Source of the DNA: Sacculina carcini
Lineage: Eukaryota > Arthropoda > Thecostraca > Sacculinidae
Assembly (NCBI GenBank): GCA_916048095.2
Contig: OU696578.1
Span: 1,458,798 to 1,522,797 of the forward strand
Direction: 5' to 3'
Length of the DNA: 64,000 bases
Below are positions 34,129 to 44,159 of the stretch, piece after piece (the stretch's first letter is position 1; the number at the start of each line of letters is the position of its first letter). The position numbers and the translations under genes were made by a program. A model generated the notes under the pieces. That model did not search any database. It was not told the DNA's origin and saw only the letters and a list, made by a program, of their open reading frames with translations.

Positions 34129-35226
34129 CGCGGTGTTTATTTTTAAAGAAAACAGAGCGGGGAGTTTAATAATTTGCATTTTATAAGCCTGGCCGGTGGA
34201 AGGAGAAAGCTTGTGTGGCCCCAAAATAAACTTGAGCACGAAAGAAACAAAACAGTAACTGGAAACATCAAAATGTTTTATACGTTGACAATGGAATAAG
34301 TAACACAAATTTTAATGTATTTAATTTATTGCATTCTTATTTAGTTTGGGCTAATCTCATCATTCATCCGGGTTGCTATATTTATTGAGATAATATTTCT
34401 TGACTTATTTTTTTAAAATTACCATTTTCTTGAAGTTAATTCTCTAATGATTGAGAAGGCTAAGAAAAACGGATCGTGAAAACCCGTCTGTTTGTAAGGA
34501 GGGAGAAATCGAAGAAGCATGGTATTCAATCGAAAATAACAATATTATTGTTTTGTATTTTTATTTCACTGAAGTTTCACACAAGCATTGGTAATATCGA
34601 TTTTATAATTGATAAAATCATGAGTAATGTTAATTCTCAAATTAATCAAGACTTTTTTTCTTGTTTTTTTGATCTGCAGATGGATTCCTCTAAATTGTTG
34701 GATTTCTCCGAATCTGGCGGCTCTGCTTCCGTGGCCGATGAAAGTCAGTGTGTCGCTCTTTTGAAGTGTGAATCTGTATGTGTGTGTGTGTGTGTATGTG
34801 TGTGTGTTTAGTCGTTACTGTTCTGTGGTAGGCACAACAGGCTTAAACGTTCCAGTCTACCCTTCCAATATTATTTAGATTTTTTCAACATTCATTTGGC
34901 TCTAATATAAATCCTGCTTACTTCAGAATATTTGTTGCTAGTTAGTAAATAACTGAATAAAATTAATGTGGTGTATAATGCCTCATGTGTGTGTGCGTGT
35001 GTGTGTGTTAGGTGTATGTTCTGGCAGCTCAACTAGCCAACACGATAATAGCATAAACCAAGTTGATTCGTGTTTGCTAGTTCCTCCACCGTCCGCCCAG
35101 GTGGCGCTAGTGTCTGACGCTGGCAGTGTTGATGACGTCACGACGACACACGCGCTCACACACAGACAGGCTGTGATGGAGTCAGTGACGTCATTCGATA
35201 AGGCCAGTCTACGCCGCATTAGATAG
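20779..35226 (+). CDS. PXK: PXK orthologue: PX domain plus pseudokinase, ten exons
   Basis: Exons: 20779-20922, 21280-21474, 22164-22260, 23345-23571, 23940-24234, 31071-31313, 32456-32667, 33984-34079, 34680-34743, 35012-35226. All phases agree and give about 595 residues (human PXK 578). PXK sorts endocytosed receptors and binds phosphoinositides through its PX domain. The order is: DDTAPL leader, PX domain (about 49-150, RRFSDFARLHDQL, PKKKVFGNLEAEFIENRR), kinase-like domain (about 200-450, ARQILEALRLLH, GHLHSGNILYD, DVYCFGHVLYELTFGRP), a basic helix, and a C-terminal WH2-like end (SFDKASLRRIR). The catalytic loop lacks the HRD Asp (HLHSGN) and DFG reads DLH, so it is a pseudokinase, as in relatives. 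Intron 2 has a GC donor. Intron 5 contains an antisense GPCR gene and a transposon. The start ATG is inferred from homology. Confidence 0.92.
21070..21225. repeat. (CT)n-rich tract in PXK intron 1
   Basis: Long CT/TCTTT-rich polypyrimidine stretch on the sense strand, followed by a TG tract just before the exon 2 acceptor. Confidence 0.85.
22265..22362. repeat. (TG)n then (GA)n compound microsatellite
   Basis: Starts right after the PXK exon 3 donor. Confidence 0.9.
22548..22820. repeat. 17-bp minisatellite in PXK intron 3
   Basis: About 15 tandem units of AGATCCTTGTGTATAAG with variants (TTTATATAAGACC). Confidence 0.88.
23000..23305 (-). mobile_element. LINE 3' relic in PXK intron 3
   Basis: The minus-strand translation reads SNRNHSFGLQKRRIKKDIQ, then SRAVDRWNRLP and FKKTYDNW, the C-terminal end of a CR1/L2-like reverse transcriptase. 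A close relative lies at 47851-48300. Confidence 0.75.
23635..23939. repeat. Long (TG)n tract ending at the PXK exon 5 acceptor
   Basis: TG repeats interrupted by TTTATC and TCTG words run directly into TCAG at 23936-23939. Confidence 0.92.
24335..24650. repeat. CA-rich minisatellite in PXK intron 5
   Basis: Units of the type ACACATACACAATCAC in tandem. One of the few long CA-sense tracts inside PXK. Confidence 0.88.
24850..25050. repeat. (TG)n tract at the left edge of inverted-duplication arm A
   Basis: Nearly pure TG repeat. The duplicated arm begins at its right border, and the partner arm ends in a CA tract at 51945. Confidence 0.9.
25455..26957 (-). CDS. Rhodopsin-class GPCR, copy A, antisense within PXK intron 5
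   Basis: A single coding exon of 500 residues with seven hydrophobic segments and a long hydrophilic third cytoplasmic loop (about 225-415). Family marks seen: N43 (1.50), D72 (2.50), C99 (3.25), DRYWAITD at 123-130, and an N-terminal glycosylation site (N2). The DRYWAI start of loop 2 is typical of biogenic-amine receptors, but position 3.32 is Lys106 instead of the amine-binding Asp, helix 6 has CYGP instead of CWxP, and helix 7 has NTLVY instead of NPxxY. A non-amine or orphan ligand is therefore likely. A 3' splice site (CCGTTTTCAG) just before the ATG suggests a 5' untranslated exon upstream. The partner at 50020-51525 differs at about 13 residues plus one inserted Arg. Confidence 0.9.
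   Translation of the reverse strand: MNTSLQLENELNSLSPPTSPQSLAYPLAGVFGVVITVAIIVANGAAVLVFVHNRRRLITPPNVPLISLTAADLVLGLVSGPLEISLNFSGRWTHGRSVCVLWLMCKKMTFTASFYSVCVVALDRYWAITDSLAYAAKRSIKRSVLMVGLVWIKSLIYGLTVLFGFFDYSDEGGTCFFHYPSDVNVVFTVILLVVPICTVVFCYARIFATLRRLLHKRVKSDTMTLAILNKSTNPDSGIEDVYRTPTSTATEAECDDMKPSRSRVLSSTNEDNRQRDKRETTPPANHDNDANRKETSTNPQLQRNVRHTKSRGATANQSRVENRTTHDNIAEFVSDCERTGTSDTINQIAPAPRKPNKNQQAPRANCTNRQLNWKTAPGKQPTPNPVIDATQTNTLVHPDRTDMQKCLEQKRRICVQKERKALFTLSMMLLVLVVCYGPFMVFKFSEIFGFEPSAFPLEFYIVAEWMGNSNSFLNTLVYLLCNREFRQALLKCLTTRSLGV
26997..27808 (-). other. GPCR copy A upstream region
   Basis: Non-coding sequence conserved with 49160-49985 of the other arm, which should hold the 5' untranslated exon and promoter. 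No gene of its own. Confidence 0.55.
27809..27925 (+). repeat. Left inverted repeat of transposon 2
   Basis: TACCATTTCAA followed by tandem CTTCAAAATG-headed 21-bp units. Confidence 0.9.
28594..29655 (-). CDS. IS630-like DDE transposase, intact
   Basis: A 353-residue frame from MSGRTVNYIKK. It mobilises the surrounding element. Order: helix-turn-helix (GDWRQLARKLGVAKSTAYRW) followed by an RGG(S) linker, second winged helix (about 75-125, ITEKIRQQFNVQVSKECIRR), and DDE catalytic domain with Asp in IYMDETNF, Asp in LVVDNAPCH and Glu in NAIEMVW. About 35 residues lie between the last two (DD35E). The usual NPIE motif is NAIE. An in-frame ATG 29 codons upstream (29742) is possible, but 29655 fits the start of homology with element 1. 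No stop or frameshift is seen, so the element may still be active. Confidence 0.9.
   Translation of the reverse strand: MSGRTVNYIKKSDSKDKKIQIVAAHSSGGDWRQLARKLGVAKSTAYRWISNEDHEDSRGGSRQRKIHEDHIKCMEDCVEENPRITLKEITEKIRQQFNVQVSKECIRRQLEKMLFTIKQIRFEPERANSIQNKQKRAEYARRLLELQSNMLPVIYMDETNFNMFISRNYGRSRAGSRCTTVAAGSRGANVHVIGCITNQGLLHHQIRRGSHKINDANEFVRQCLQAAKITFGGPVVLVVDNAPCHNQIELVFAEDEYKPQHLLRLAPYSPMMNAIEMVWSQLKSEVKRKLTDQLPTILTSRNYAISQAEQRLSALEAIISESLGNVSAQNCARCIAHVQEHLSSALEMPNVLF
29945..30050 (-). repeat. Extra internal 21-bp-unit array in transposon 2
   Basis: Five more units in the same orientation as the right end, about 440 bp inside it, directly upstream of the transposase start. Confidence 0.85.
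30492..30606 (-). repeat. Right inverted repeat of transposon 2
   Basis: Reverse complement of the left end, with the same number and type of units. Confidence 0.9.
30970..31065. repeat. (TG)n tract at the PXK exon 6 acceptor
   Basis: TG repeat running into TTTGGTCCAG at 31061-31070. Confidence 0.92.
31965..32340. repeat. Degenerate CATTCATAC minisatellite in PXK intron 6
   Basis: Roughly 30-bp units of ATTCATACATTC plus TACYRCGAAC, about a dozen diverged copies. Confidence 0.8.
32716..33045 (-). mobile_element. tRNA-derived SINE, copy 2
   Basis: Same body and tRNA head as 12427-12764. The head (33045 downward) has GTGGTGTAGTGGTAGC, a Val(CAC)-like arm and the B box GGTTCGAATCC. Lies in PXK intron 7, antisense to the gene. 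Confidence 0.87.
33392..33744 (+). mobile_element. hAT-type MITE family C with perfect 8-bp target duplication
   Basis: 353 bp with inverted ends CATGGGCGTAAAT...ATTTACGCCCATG, flanked by CTCGTGGT on both sides (33384-33391 and 33745-33752). Runs of G near the left end and C near the right. Non-coding. Relatives are at 13318 and 41027. Confidence 0.88.
34100..34130. repeat. (CA)n tract after PXK exon 8
   Basis: Short CA tract just downstream of the exon 8 donor at 34080. Confidence 0.8.
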
Positions 35227-35262
35227 GCTTATATGTGCAATAAGAATACTGGAACAGCATAG

Positions 35263-35335
35263 GTCGGTAGCGTAGTGGTAGAATACGATATCTGATACCG
35301 GGAGATCTCGGGTTCGAAACCGGTCTTAGGAGAAA
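35263..35335 (+). repeat. tRNA-like SINE head downstream of PXK
   Basis: A box (GTAGCGTAGTGGTAG) and B box (GGTTCGAAACC) at tRNA spacing, then TTAGGAGAAACTTTA. The acceptor arm does not pair well and there is no clear terminator, so this looks like a SINE or tRNA relic rather than a working tRNA gene. Confidence 0.55.
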
Positions 35336-36246
35336 CTTTACTGGTCTACGCAGTCACTTAGCGATGAGTAGCTTCTGATTTGTACTCAAAAAGGTAGCGT
35401 GCGTTATTTCTCTCGTACTTTGAGATTTATTCAGACATACACACAGACACACAGACAAACATACACATATATCATGCAGTATTTTATTATTTCACAGCAA
35501 TTTAACACAATATTTGCACAGCGGGGCTTTCACAACGCAGAGTTTTATCGAATTATTTTCGGATTTATTTCATAAAATGATTTTCCGTTTATAATTGTGT
35601 GCATGTGTGTGTGTGTGTGTGTATGTATGGATGTGTTATGAATCTATTATGTCGATGTTGAAACTTGCGCATTGTAAACTTGATTGATTACGTTATTGTA
35701 AAGCCAGTCATTTATGGTCATTACAAAAAGGACATATTTGAGTTATGAACGTTTATTGATGTGTGCGTAAAATATGCTGGTTTTTGTATATGGATTAAAT
35801 CTGATTTTAATCGCCTTACGATATAGTCAATTTTCTGTGTGTGATAGTTCAGGCTTTCTAACCAGGCGAAAGCAAATGAAAGACATTATTGTTTGTGTGA
35901 TCCCATTTTTGCTGTCAATATATTTTTGCCATTATCCACACAGTATATGTCTCAATTTTTCACCTTCACAAAACTATATGTGTGTGCCGTGTGGGCTTTC
36001 AAACTTGTCGGTTAAATTGTGGTGAATTCGTCAAGACTCAGGGGGTCCTTGGTCTTAAATCCACGTTCTTAAAGGCCAGGCTCATGAACGCGTCATGTGG
36101 AACGTATAATTGTAAAATGCACTAAGTTTTTGTGGTCGTTTTCCTTGCGCGATAATTGTGTCCTTGATGCGTTTATGTTGCTGTTCATCTGACGATGGAA
36201 GATGCATGTTTTCTTCACGTGTGTGTCTGTGTGCATATAAGCTTGT
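35336..36246. other. Interval between convergent PXK and LPMO gene ends
   Basis: AT-rich 3' flank for both genes. Short TG tract near 35605. No gene seen. Confidence 0.5.
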
Positions 36247-39200
36247 CTACGCGGTGTTGAGACGCGCATATCCCCGACACAAACACAATGTACTCGGACA
36301 ATTACTCATACGCTCCGATCGACAATTCACTTCACACCAGTAATCCATGGCAAACGAGTGTCTCCAGCGACCAACACCTCGACACCCAATGTTGTCATCT
36401 GCACTGCCCCTGGAAGTTACTTCATCCGTTGTGTCTAGTGTTTGGTTGCTTGATGTCCCACTGGTGTCGTCTTGTGAGGCCCGGCTGTTGTGCTGGTGAT
36501 GGACGATTGGAGGTTGGGGGGTGAGAGGAATCACCATTCGCTCCCTTCTCCTCCGCAACTGCCGCTCCACGCGACTTGACAACTTTCTGCGTTGTTCTTC
36601 TCGCTTGGCCTGTGCGATGTCATTGCTGGTGAATGCCGACGTGTCCAAAGGCTGCAGGAGAAGCAGAAACCCGGGCGCCTGCGACCTCACCTGCCAGCTG
36701 GACTGGTTGGTTGGTCCGGGAGCTGGTGGAGTCAGTAGACGCAGCAGAGATGCGTTGGTCGCCTGAACTTGTGGATGACTGAGAACGACGTGCGCCCGAC
36801 TGCACAAGCAAACAGTCACCGGACAGCGACGCTGCGCTCCGTCCGCGGAGGAGCATCTCTCGTGACACCAGCGGTTCACTCCGCCCACCAGACTCCATGG
36901 TTTGGCGCCAGTGCATCGGATGTGGGTCCTCCATTGAGCTGTAGTTTTCGCCGACGACGATGTTCGTGATTTGCGCGGTAGTTTGAGGCGAATGGATTTG
37001 TTTTTGAGCGAACGTAGTTTTTTCAGCTGCAGTAAGCGGTGATGTCTTGATTTCGCAGAATTTCCGCCGCTGGGTCGGATCTTGAGGATCTTGGTGCGAG
37101 GCGGATCACTACTGGTCGTGCGCAAACTAGTTGCCGCTTCTAATAATCCAGCAAGGCCGCCAGACTTCGGCAATGAATTTTTCTGCGTTGGAAGACTCTT
37201 CAGCGACCTCAGCTTCTTTTTGAATTTCAGACTAATTTTCTTCTTTTTTGCCGGTGCTTGTTTGTGTTTGTTTCTGGTGCGAATCAGTTTGCTGAGCTTT
37301 CTAAGCCGTTTTTTCTGTTGCCTCAATTCGGCCAGTTCGGTGAGCAGTGATCTGATATTCGCTCGTTCACCGGAACTCCCCGTGGAAATGTTGACTTCGC
37401 TGTTTGTCGTTCCTTTTGTGGCTGACGGAGTGATAATGTCCTCATTTTGACGTCCCGAACGCTGAATCACTTGTAGAGACGGGCGAGGCATGACTTTAAA
37501 CTCTCCTTGCTGCGGCAATTCGTCAATCTGAGATGATGTTACCGAGGACGTGGTTGTTGTTGTTCTTGTTGTTGGTGTTGTCCTCGTTGTTGTCGTTGTT
37601 GACGTTCTTGCGTCGTTGGCAATGACGGCCAGTAAAGAGCGCAGGGTTTGTGTGGAGCGCGTGACGCAGCGGCACATACCCGGAGGACACCCGGTCACCC
37701 CTCGTCCCTCGCCATCACCGCAGTTGTTGATACACCACGAATCCATTCCGGGCACCGTCACCCAAATGCCAACGGCCGCACAAGTCGTCTCATCCTCGCC
37801 TTGTTGAGCAATGTTTGACGACTTGACGCTGAAAGTATCAATGACACAGTACGCTCTCACTCAACGGTCCCACATCGATGTTTGGGTAGGGCATTAACAG
37901 CAGCAGTGGGGTTTTTTACTTTCCATCGTGAAACTGCATTAACACCCAGTTGCGAAGTGGGTAACACATCAATGCAAAGCTATAGCAACCGTCCCCGAAC
38001 CCCCCGGCCGGGGGGGGGGCGAATAGTAAGGGGTCCCGTTGCTTCACGCATGATATAAAAATTCGACAAACACACAACTTCTACTTTTGACACAAAAGTC
38101 CCCAGATTAATGGAGACCGAGGGGCTGCTCGAAACCGCATTGTCCCAAAATCGGACCTATATTATAATTGTGCTTTATTCATATTGGGGCCCCGATATTA
38201 ACTTATTACATTATACCGATATTACGGGGGGCATAGGACCTTGCATGGGCTCTGCATGAATTATTAATTTCATGATCAAACCATATATAATTAGAAGCTT
38301 GTACTCACGTTGGAGAACTTCTGAGACGGTAAAGCGTTTCTCTCGTCGAGGCATCCTTGTTGTGGTGTCTTCGAAGAGTATGGTGATCTGAGCTGTCTTC
38401 AATCATATTTGATTCCTCGTTTGCTGATTGTCGCAGTCTGTTGATGACTCCCGCGAGATCCATGTGAGCTACCTCATGTGCTTCGGTATTTGGCTCCTGC
38501 CCACCTACACTGAAGTCTTCCGCAGTGGTGTCGTACTCAATCAGGGCACTGTCCTCTAGTGTTCCTATCGTTTCCAGAGAATCGCCGAACTGTGGTGAAA
38601 CTTCGTTGTCGGGTATTGGCACGACGCGGTCGAACTTGTTATTCTCGGCTCGTATATCGAGCAAGTTTTCACTGTTGTCACTTACTATCTGTGTCGACTC
38701 GGGAATATTATTGTCACCGGATGCCGGCGAGAACAGTTCGGCCAGTCCTTTCTCGAAAGTCTCGCCTAGCTGACTGTTTCGCTGCGATGTTTCCGTCGTC
38801 CACACAGAGTTGTCCCCAATCAGCGTGTCACCCCGCGTCTGTGGGCCTAGCGACTCAACCAGGTCGTTATGCAGTGGGTTGACACTGTCCTCGAAATCAC
38901 TTGATATCGACACATCGGCGCATCCGCGGAATTCTTCCTGCGGTCCACATCCCATCCTGCTCTCGCCGTCGCTACATATACCCCAGTTGTTTCCCGTCCG
39001 ATAACGCCACTGCAAACACGCATGGACATATATTTTTAGATTGGTGTGTGTGTGTGTGTGTGTGCGTGTGTGAATCAGGTTGTATGGACTGGTATTGATG
39101 TGTGTGTGTGTGTGTGTGCCTCCATGATATCACCTGGATGACGCAATGCTGGCATGTGAGTCGCGAAGGCAAGTGCAGTTTTATTCTGGCCATCTCGGAC

Positions 39201-42068
39201 CGGTTTCCCACTGGATATCTGGTCCCGCTGCCGTCAGCGAGTTCTAGCACCATTCTGTTTCACATGAACACCACCAATGTATCCCTTCACGCTTTCTTCC
39301 TATATCACCTCCATGTGTGGCAGATATCAACTAGCCTATTGTATCACCTTCAAAAATAATTACTTTACTTCGTGAAGAGAGGAGTGGTATCTATGCTGTG
39401 CGACCAAACCAGACAGAATACCGAACCACATGTTGCACAACAAACAAGCAAGAGGAAAGAATGATAGGAGGAGGAGAGAAGAATGATAGACAGAAGAGAG
39501 ATGACTGATAGGAGGAAGAGATATGAATGATAGGAGGAAGAGATACGAATGATAGGAGGAGGAGAGAAGAATGATAGGAGGAAGAGAGAAGAATGATAGG
39601 TGGAAGAGAGATGAATGATAGGACGAAGAGAGAAGAATGATAGGAGGAAAAGAGAAGAATGATAGGAGGATTAGAGAAGAATGATAGGAGGAAGAGAGAA
39701 GAATGATAGGAGGAAGAGAGATGAATGATAGGACGAAGAGAGAAGAATGATAGGAGGAAGAGAGATGAATGATAGGAGGAAGAGAGAGCAATGATTATTC
39801 TGTATGTATTCTTTCTAGAGCAATAATCCGTAGCCTGTGGGAAATGGAGGGATTCTAACAGTGCAATGGTTAAATGGTGATCAGAAGGACAAATATGTGT
39901 GTTTATCAATCCGAATTTGTTTATTTTCGTTTCTAGTTATTCCTGATATTTAATTTTAGTGAAGCAACTTAATTCATTGAATTTATCAGCACTGTTGTGG
40001 AAAATGAAGAGTTGGCTCATTAAGAAGTGGGGTATCAGAGGAAAAAGACCACAGACCACCGTTATAGAGTGATTGTTCAAATGCTTGTGTGTGTGTGTGT
40101 GTGTATGATGACTTGTCTAAACATGGTTGTGTTGCTTCCTGCTGTTCGGGCGATAGTTTACAGATGCGAAATTCCATGTATCCCTCGTGAGCTGTGGTCA
40201 CCTCGATCACACTCGATATCACCTTGTTTACCAAACAGCAACATGAGCAGTGATAACATGTTTTGTGCTCTATCATGTTATTGCCTCTCAAATCAATGCA
40301 CAAAGTGGAATGAGAAATGCGCGAACGCAAATAATACAGTTCCGTAGGTTCTTCTGCTCGGGGTATTTTTCCTACTAGGTGTTCTATGATTTGAGCCATG
40401 ATTTAGGTCAGGCCAAACGTCTAATCTCTTGTATGCGGGCAACTAACAGACACAGAAAGACGAACGTTTTGAAGCAGGGTGTGTGTATGTCTTACTTGTG
40501 CCTGACTGTACCTCCTGACAATATGGCCGGTGGCAAATCTGCCTCCCTGCTCGTGTGGTCTCGGCCATTCATCCCATTTGTCCCCGCACACGCCGCATCG
40601 TCCACCATTGGCCTTCCATTGATGCTGTATTTCGCACGAAAAAGCGACCAATATGAGATATTAAGAGGTCGGTCTGCTGAGATTAGTAGCGGCGCCAAGG
40701 AAGGGTTTGGAAGGGTTGAAGCTTCTCAAAAATGAGCCTTTCTGAGCACCTGGGGCCTCCAAAAGTTTTGACCATGATTATTTCAAGTGTGGCTCCTCAT
40801 ATTTTGCCAAGTTTCACATCGTTCAACTTAGCCCCCCACCGGAAAAATATTGACGCCATCTCTGGCTAAGATCAAGTTATATCCACCGAGCGATTCAACG
40901 ATATAGCTAGATTTTAATAGTTGTGGAGAGTGTCTGAACAATTCTTCAATTCTTCATCTTCTTCATTCTTCAATTCTAACAATCCGCATCTTGATCAACT
41001 CCTATCAAGTTAGTGTTTATCTACAGGGACGTATATTTGTGTCGAGGCTCGGGGGGATGACAGCCATCATGCATTAGTGTTCAAGGTTGACTCAGTTGGC
41101 CAATTGAATGGAACCCTCAACCATTTTCGGCCTATTCAATTAGAACACATATTCCTCAATCAAACGTATATTGCGTGAAGTATAATTTTTTACATGTTTA
41201 AATTTGTTGACGTTTTTTGTGTATTGCTATTTTTGATGATTTTGATGATAATATACAATGACAATGACATAATGTGTCTATTTGTAATTCAAATGAAATA
41301 TCTACATGATATTTCCTTGTCTTTAGCTCCTTGGCTTCATTTTCTATTCATAAACGTGTGTATGCATGTATGTGTGTGTGTTCATGTGTGTGTGTGTGTG
41401 TGTGTGTATGTGACTGACAAACATTCCTCCACAGTTTCCCTCGTGATCCTGGTAATCGACCTCCGTCAGGAAGCCCATCCTCCACATGCTGGCCCGCGAG
41501 GGAGGCTCCAGGAATCTGCCGTGACCCACAACAAACACCAACTGTGCCACACACATACACATGCACACACAAATGTATTTTTCTGTTCATAAGTAAGAAA
41601 ACATGCTTAGAAACGCGTATAAAATAGATACCGAGAAAATTTCAATATGTAACGGTCAAACATTGTTTTTCTCACTGCTACAATTCGTGAATTTAACTTC
41701 TTTAGGAGTCCTCATCCCTTCTTTCATACTGTAGCTTGGTATTTACGCGATTCGCCATCAATTTCTAGAAATATTATCGCACGAAGCTGGTTGATCCTCG
41801 TATACAGGCGTTTCTATCAGGAAGTATACGGTTCTTTCGGATACATTCGCCCGGTACTCTCCATTCTCCTATATGGGTCTTCCACTGATGCATTTGCGTT
41901 GTATAGAGGCTTATTTTAGCAGCAAAATGAATTCAGCCTGAACATAATACAATATGGAAAACTGGGACATCCAACGGGTCATCAAACAATCACGCTCACC
42001 TGATTCAGCAATAGAACGAGAAATTTTACGCTGAGAAATCGAGATGGCTGCAGACGACCAGTTTGCAT
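36247..42068 (-). CDS. Secreted AA15 lytic polysaccharide monooxygenase with three Cys-rich modules, seven exons
   Basis: Exons (transcript order): 42000-42068, 41419-41541, 40496-40624, 40113-40222, 39134-39254, 38309-39009, 36247-37828. Phases agree and give 944 residues. AA15 enzymes use a copper 'histidine brace' to cleave chitin or cellulose oxidatively outside the cell. Residues 1-29 are a signal peptide ending in LVFVVG. The mature protein starts with His30 (HGRFLEPPSR), the first brace ligand. His119 (TTAHEGYMEFR; His90 of the mature form) is the second. Other family marks: CGGMF, GGRCGVCGD, LTCQHC, WRYRTGNNWG, GCGPQEEFRGCAD. The catalytic domain ends near 219. A long Ser/Thr/Lys-rich tail follows, with three modules (434-472, 723-760, 900-935) of pattern C-x15-C-x3-C-x(7-10)-C-x4-C-x-C, probably binding or matrix modules (inference). 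The catalytic exons are small; the tail is two large exons. Confidence 0.9.
37985..38260 (+). repeat. Interspersed repeat B, copy 2 (in LPMO intron)
   Basis: Starts AGCAACCGTCCCC with a C-run/G-run hairpin, then GACCGAGGGGCTGCTCG, GGGGCCCC and GGACCTTGCATGGGCTCTG. Matches 12155 and 55485. Confidence 0.75.
39030..39120. repeat. (TG)n tracts in LPMO intron 5
   Basis: Two TG tracts that are antisense to the LPMO gene, an exception to the sense-strand TG rule here. Confidence 0.85.
39455..39795. repeat. 22-bp purine-rich minisatellite in LPMO intron 4
   Basis: About 15 tandem units of GAATGATAGGAGGAAGAGAG plus AA or AT, almost purely purine on the plus strand. Confidence 0.9.
39900..40072 (+). 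repeat. Interspersed repeat A, copy 2
   Basis: Matches 15899-16078 over about 175 bp (TTATTTTCGTTTCTA, GGCTCATTAAGAAG, AGACCACCG). Confidence 0.7.
41027..41195 (-). mobile_element. hAT-type MITE family C, partial copy
   Basis: Reverse complement of the right half of 33392-33744, beginning CAGGGACGTATATTTGTGTC. The other end is lost. Confidence 0.75.
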
Positions 42069-43309
42069 TCTGAACGTCTCAACGTCTTTGTCTAGTTGGC
42101 CGTGTGTGGTTGCTAGCTGAGTGTGGGAGGCTGGAAAACGGCGCGATGCTAGTGTTTGTCATTCAGCGTTCTTTGTAGGACAAGCACCGAGAAACTGGTC
42201 GACGCGATCATTGCTAATCACATTTCTATGAGGCTCACTTGGCTTCTCGATAGGACAATCAGACTAGCGCACTGCCACTCGTTCACACTTCGCTATTATT
42301 GAATCTTTCACATGCCTAGCACCACGGAGCAGCGCAGTGGTGTACCATCACTAACTGACAACGAATGAGGAATTTCACTGGCGAATTCTCCTACAGACGC
42401 ATCCTTGCCTGCGACCATATGTGGTGAAAATCTTCCATTGGCTTTCAGATGTGTCAGCGTTTCCACTCTCTCTCTCTCTCTCTCCATCCATCTCTCTTCA
42501 CCCAGTTCCGACGTTGCTCGTTCTGACGTGCCGACAAGCGACAGATGTTCGCGTCCGAAGCACTGAGAAATCATCATGAAGTGAGTTTGTGCCGCCAAAC
42601 ACCGCCCACTGTTGTGTGAGTGGGTGAAATGGACATCAACTACGGTCGTCTTCATTTATAGCTGAGTAGATGCCTGATCTATATACTCAATCGTGTGTGA
42701 ATTGTCCAGTATACATAATATTACACAGTGACATACAACATATGTAACTTCATCTAAAACTGATTCCATCCGGACTTTTACACTGTTTATTCTTAAACGG
42801 GTTTTTTGACGATTGAATATTCAATTTCATCGCTAGGCATTGTACCAGTGTTTAACTGTGCTGGTGAGTACACGTTGATAATTGAAGCGATGTCAACGTT
42901 TCGTTGGTGATGCAATAAATCAAAAACCATCAACCAAGACGTTTACTTATAATTTGTCGCGTGTCGCATATATTATCATCCTATCCCGCCATGAATTACA
43001 CAAACTCTGTGTCGATAGGTGGTTTTCGCTCAACCAGACCAAGCAATGCTTGTTCTCGCGTGTGAAAAAGTCTGTACGGTTTGATCTGGTACTATTTTCG
43101 CTCTCACATTGTCGCAGCGTCTTTGCGACAATGTTTATATCAACAAATTCTACATAAATGTATTTTTTCTTGACCTCTCCCAGCTTATGAGTTGATGGAA
43201 ACATGGGGGGGCTTCAGTCCCCCCTCTGGATCCGCAAGTGCCCTGTATGTTGAATGGAACTTCATCATCATGCATCATGTAAGCCTTCGATAAAAGTCAG
43301 CTGGATGTA
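42069..43309. other. Upstream region of the LPMO gene
   Basis: No coding region supported. It should contain the LPMO promoter on the minus strand. A CT tract lies at 42465-42483. Confidence 0.45.
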
Positions 43310-43557
43310 CAGTGGTTTCCAACCTTTTTGTGATCACTTTATACACATAATTGTACAAATAGAACACACAAATCAACTGGAAATAAAAACTTTATGCGAG
43401 GACTGTATCTGCTTCTTCTCCTCCAGCTGGTCAATGAGGGACATTACTTTGCTCACAAAACATCAGAAATAATGCCCTGGTGCCATTATTATTGACCGCT
43501 GAAATTGTTCGCGTACCTCCTGGAAGGCCCCTGCGTACCACAGGTTGGCAATCACTG
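43310..43557 (+). mobile_element. hAT-type MITE, second family
   Basis: Ends CAGTGGTTTCCAACCT and AGGTTGGCAATCACTG form imperfect inverted repeats of the kind seen in hAT elements. Non-coding, 248 bp. The flanking 8 bp match only in part. Confidence 0.6.
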
Positions 43558-44159
43558 ATCTAGTAGACAGCTTCACGATTCCAAACAACAACTCGACATT
43601 GTCGATTTATTTTTATTTCGTCGAACAGCGCGTAACTAAAGAACACACACACACACCGCGAGCGAGCGAGCGCGCGCGCGCATAAACCCGGGCAAAAGCG
43701 GCCGCGAGGCTAAACACCAACTAACTAACAAACACCAATAAAACTGGTCAGGAACGTAACACGACACTCACACTCACACAAGATCGGCTATGTTAAAATT
43801 GTACAAAAGCAAGCCAAATGCAGCGGCATTAATCGTGAGCGACGATGATAAAACTGCAATGAGAGATAGGGAGAAAACTGAGCCCGAACACACACACAGA
43901 GTGAGTGGCAACTAAAACTGGCGTAACAAACGAACAATAATTTCGCTATATAATTATCGGCTAGCACCTCAAATAAATCACAAAACATCACCGTGAGAAC
44001 TCGGTGGAGCAGAAAATTTCGACATCAAGACACACACACACACACACACACAAATACTGGCGCACAGCAAGCAAAAGACCAGCTGATCGTATCAACAGCA
44101 CATCTTGCTAATAAATACTGAAAATACATTATGAGTCCAAACATGCCACCTGTTGGCAT

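Noticed and set aside
36288-36970. Plus-strand frames between 36288 and 37807
   Set aside because: Shadows of the last LPMO exon, whose frame is fixed by the spaced Cys modules and phase.
42308-42655. 115-residue minus-strand frame upstream of the LPMO as its first exon
   Set aside because: It has no signal peptide. The 23-codon exon at 42000-42068 gives a good signal peptide and exact phase.
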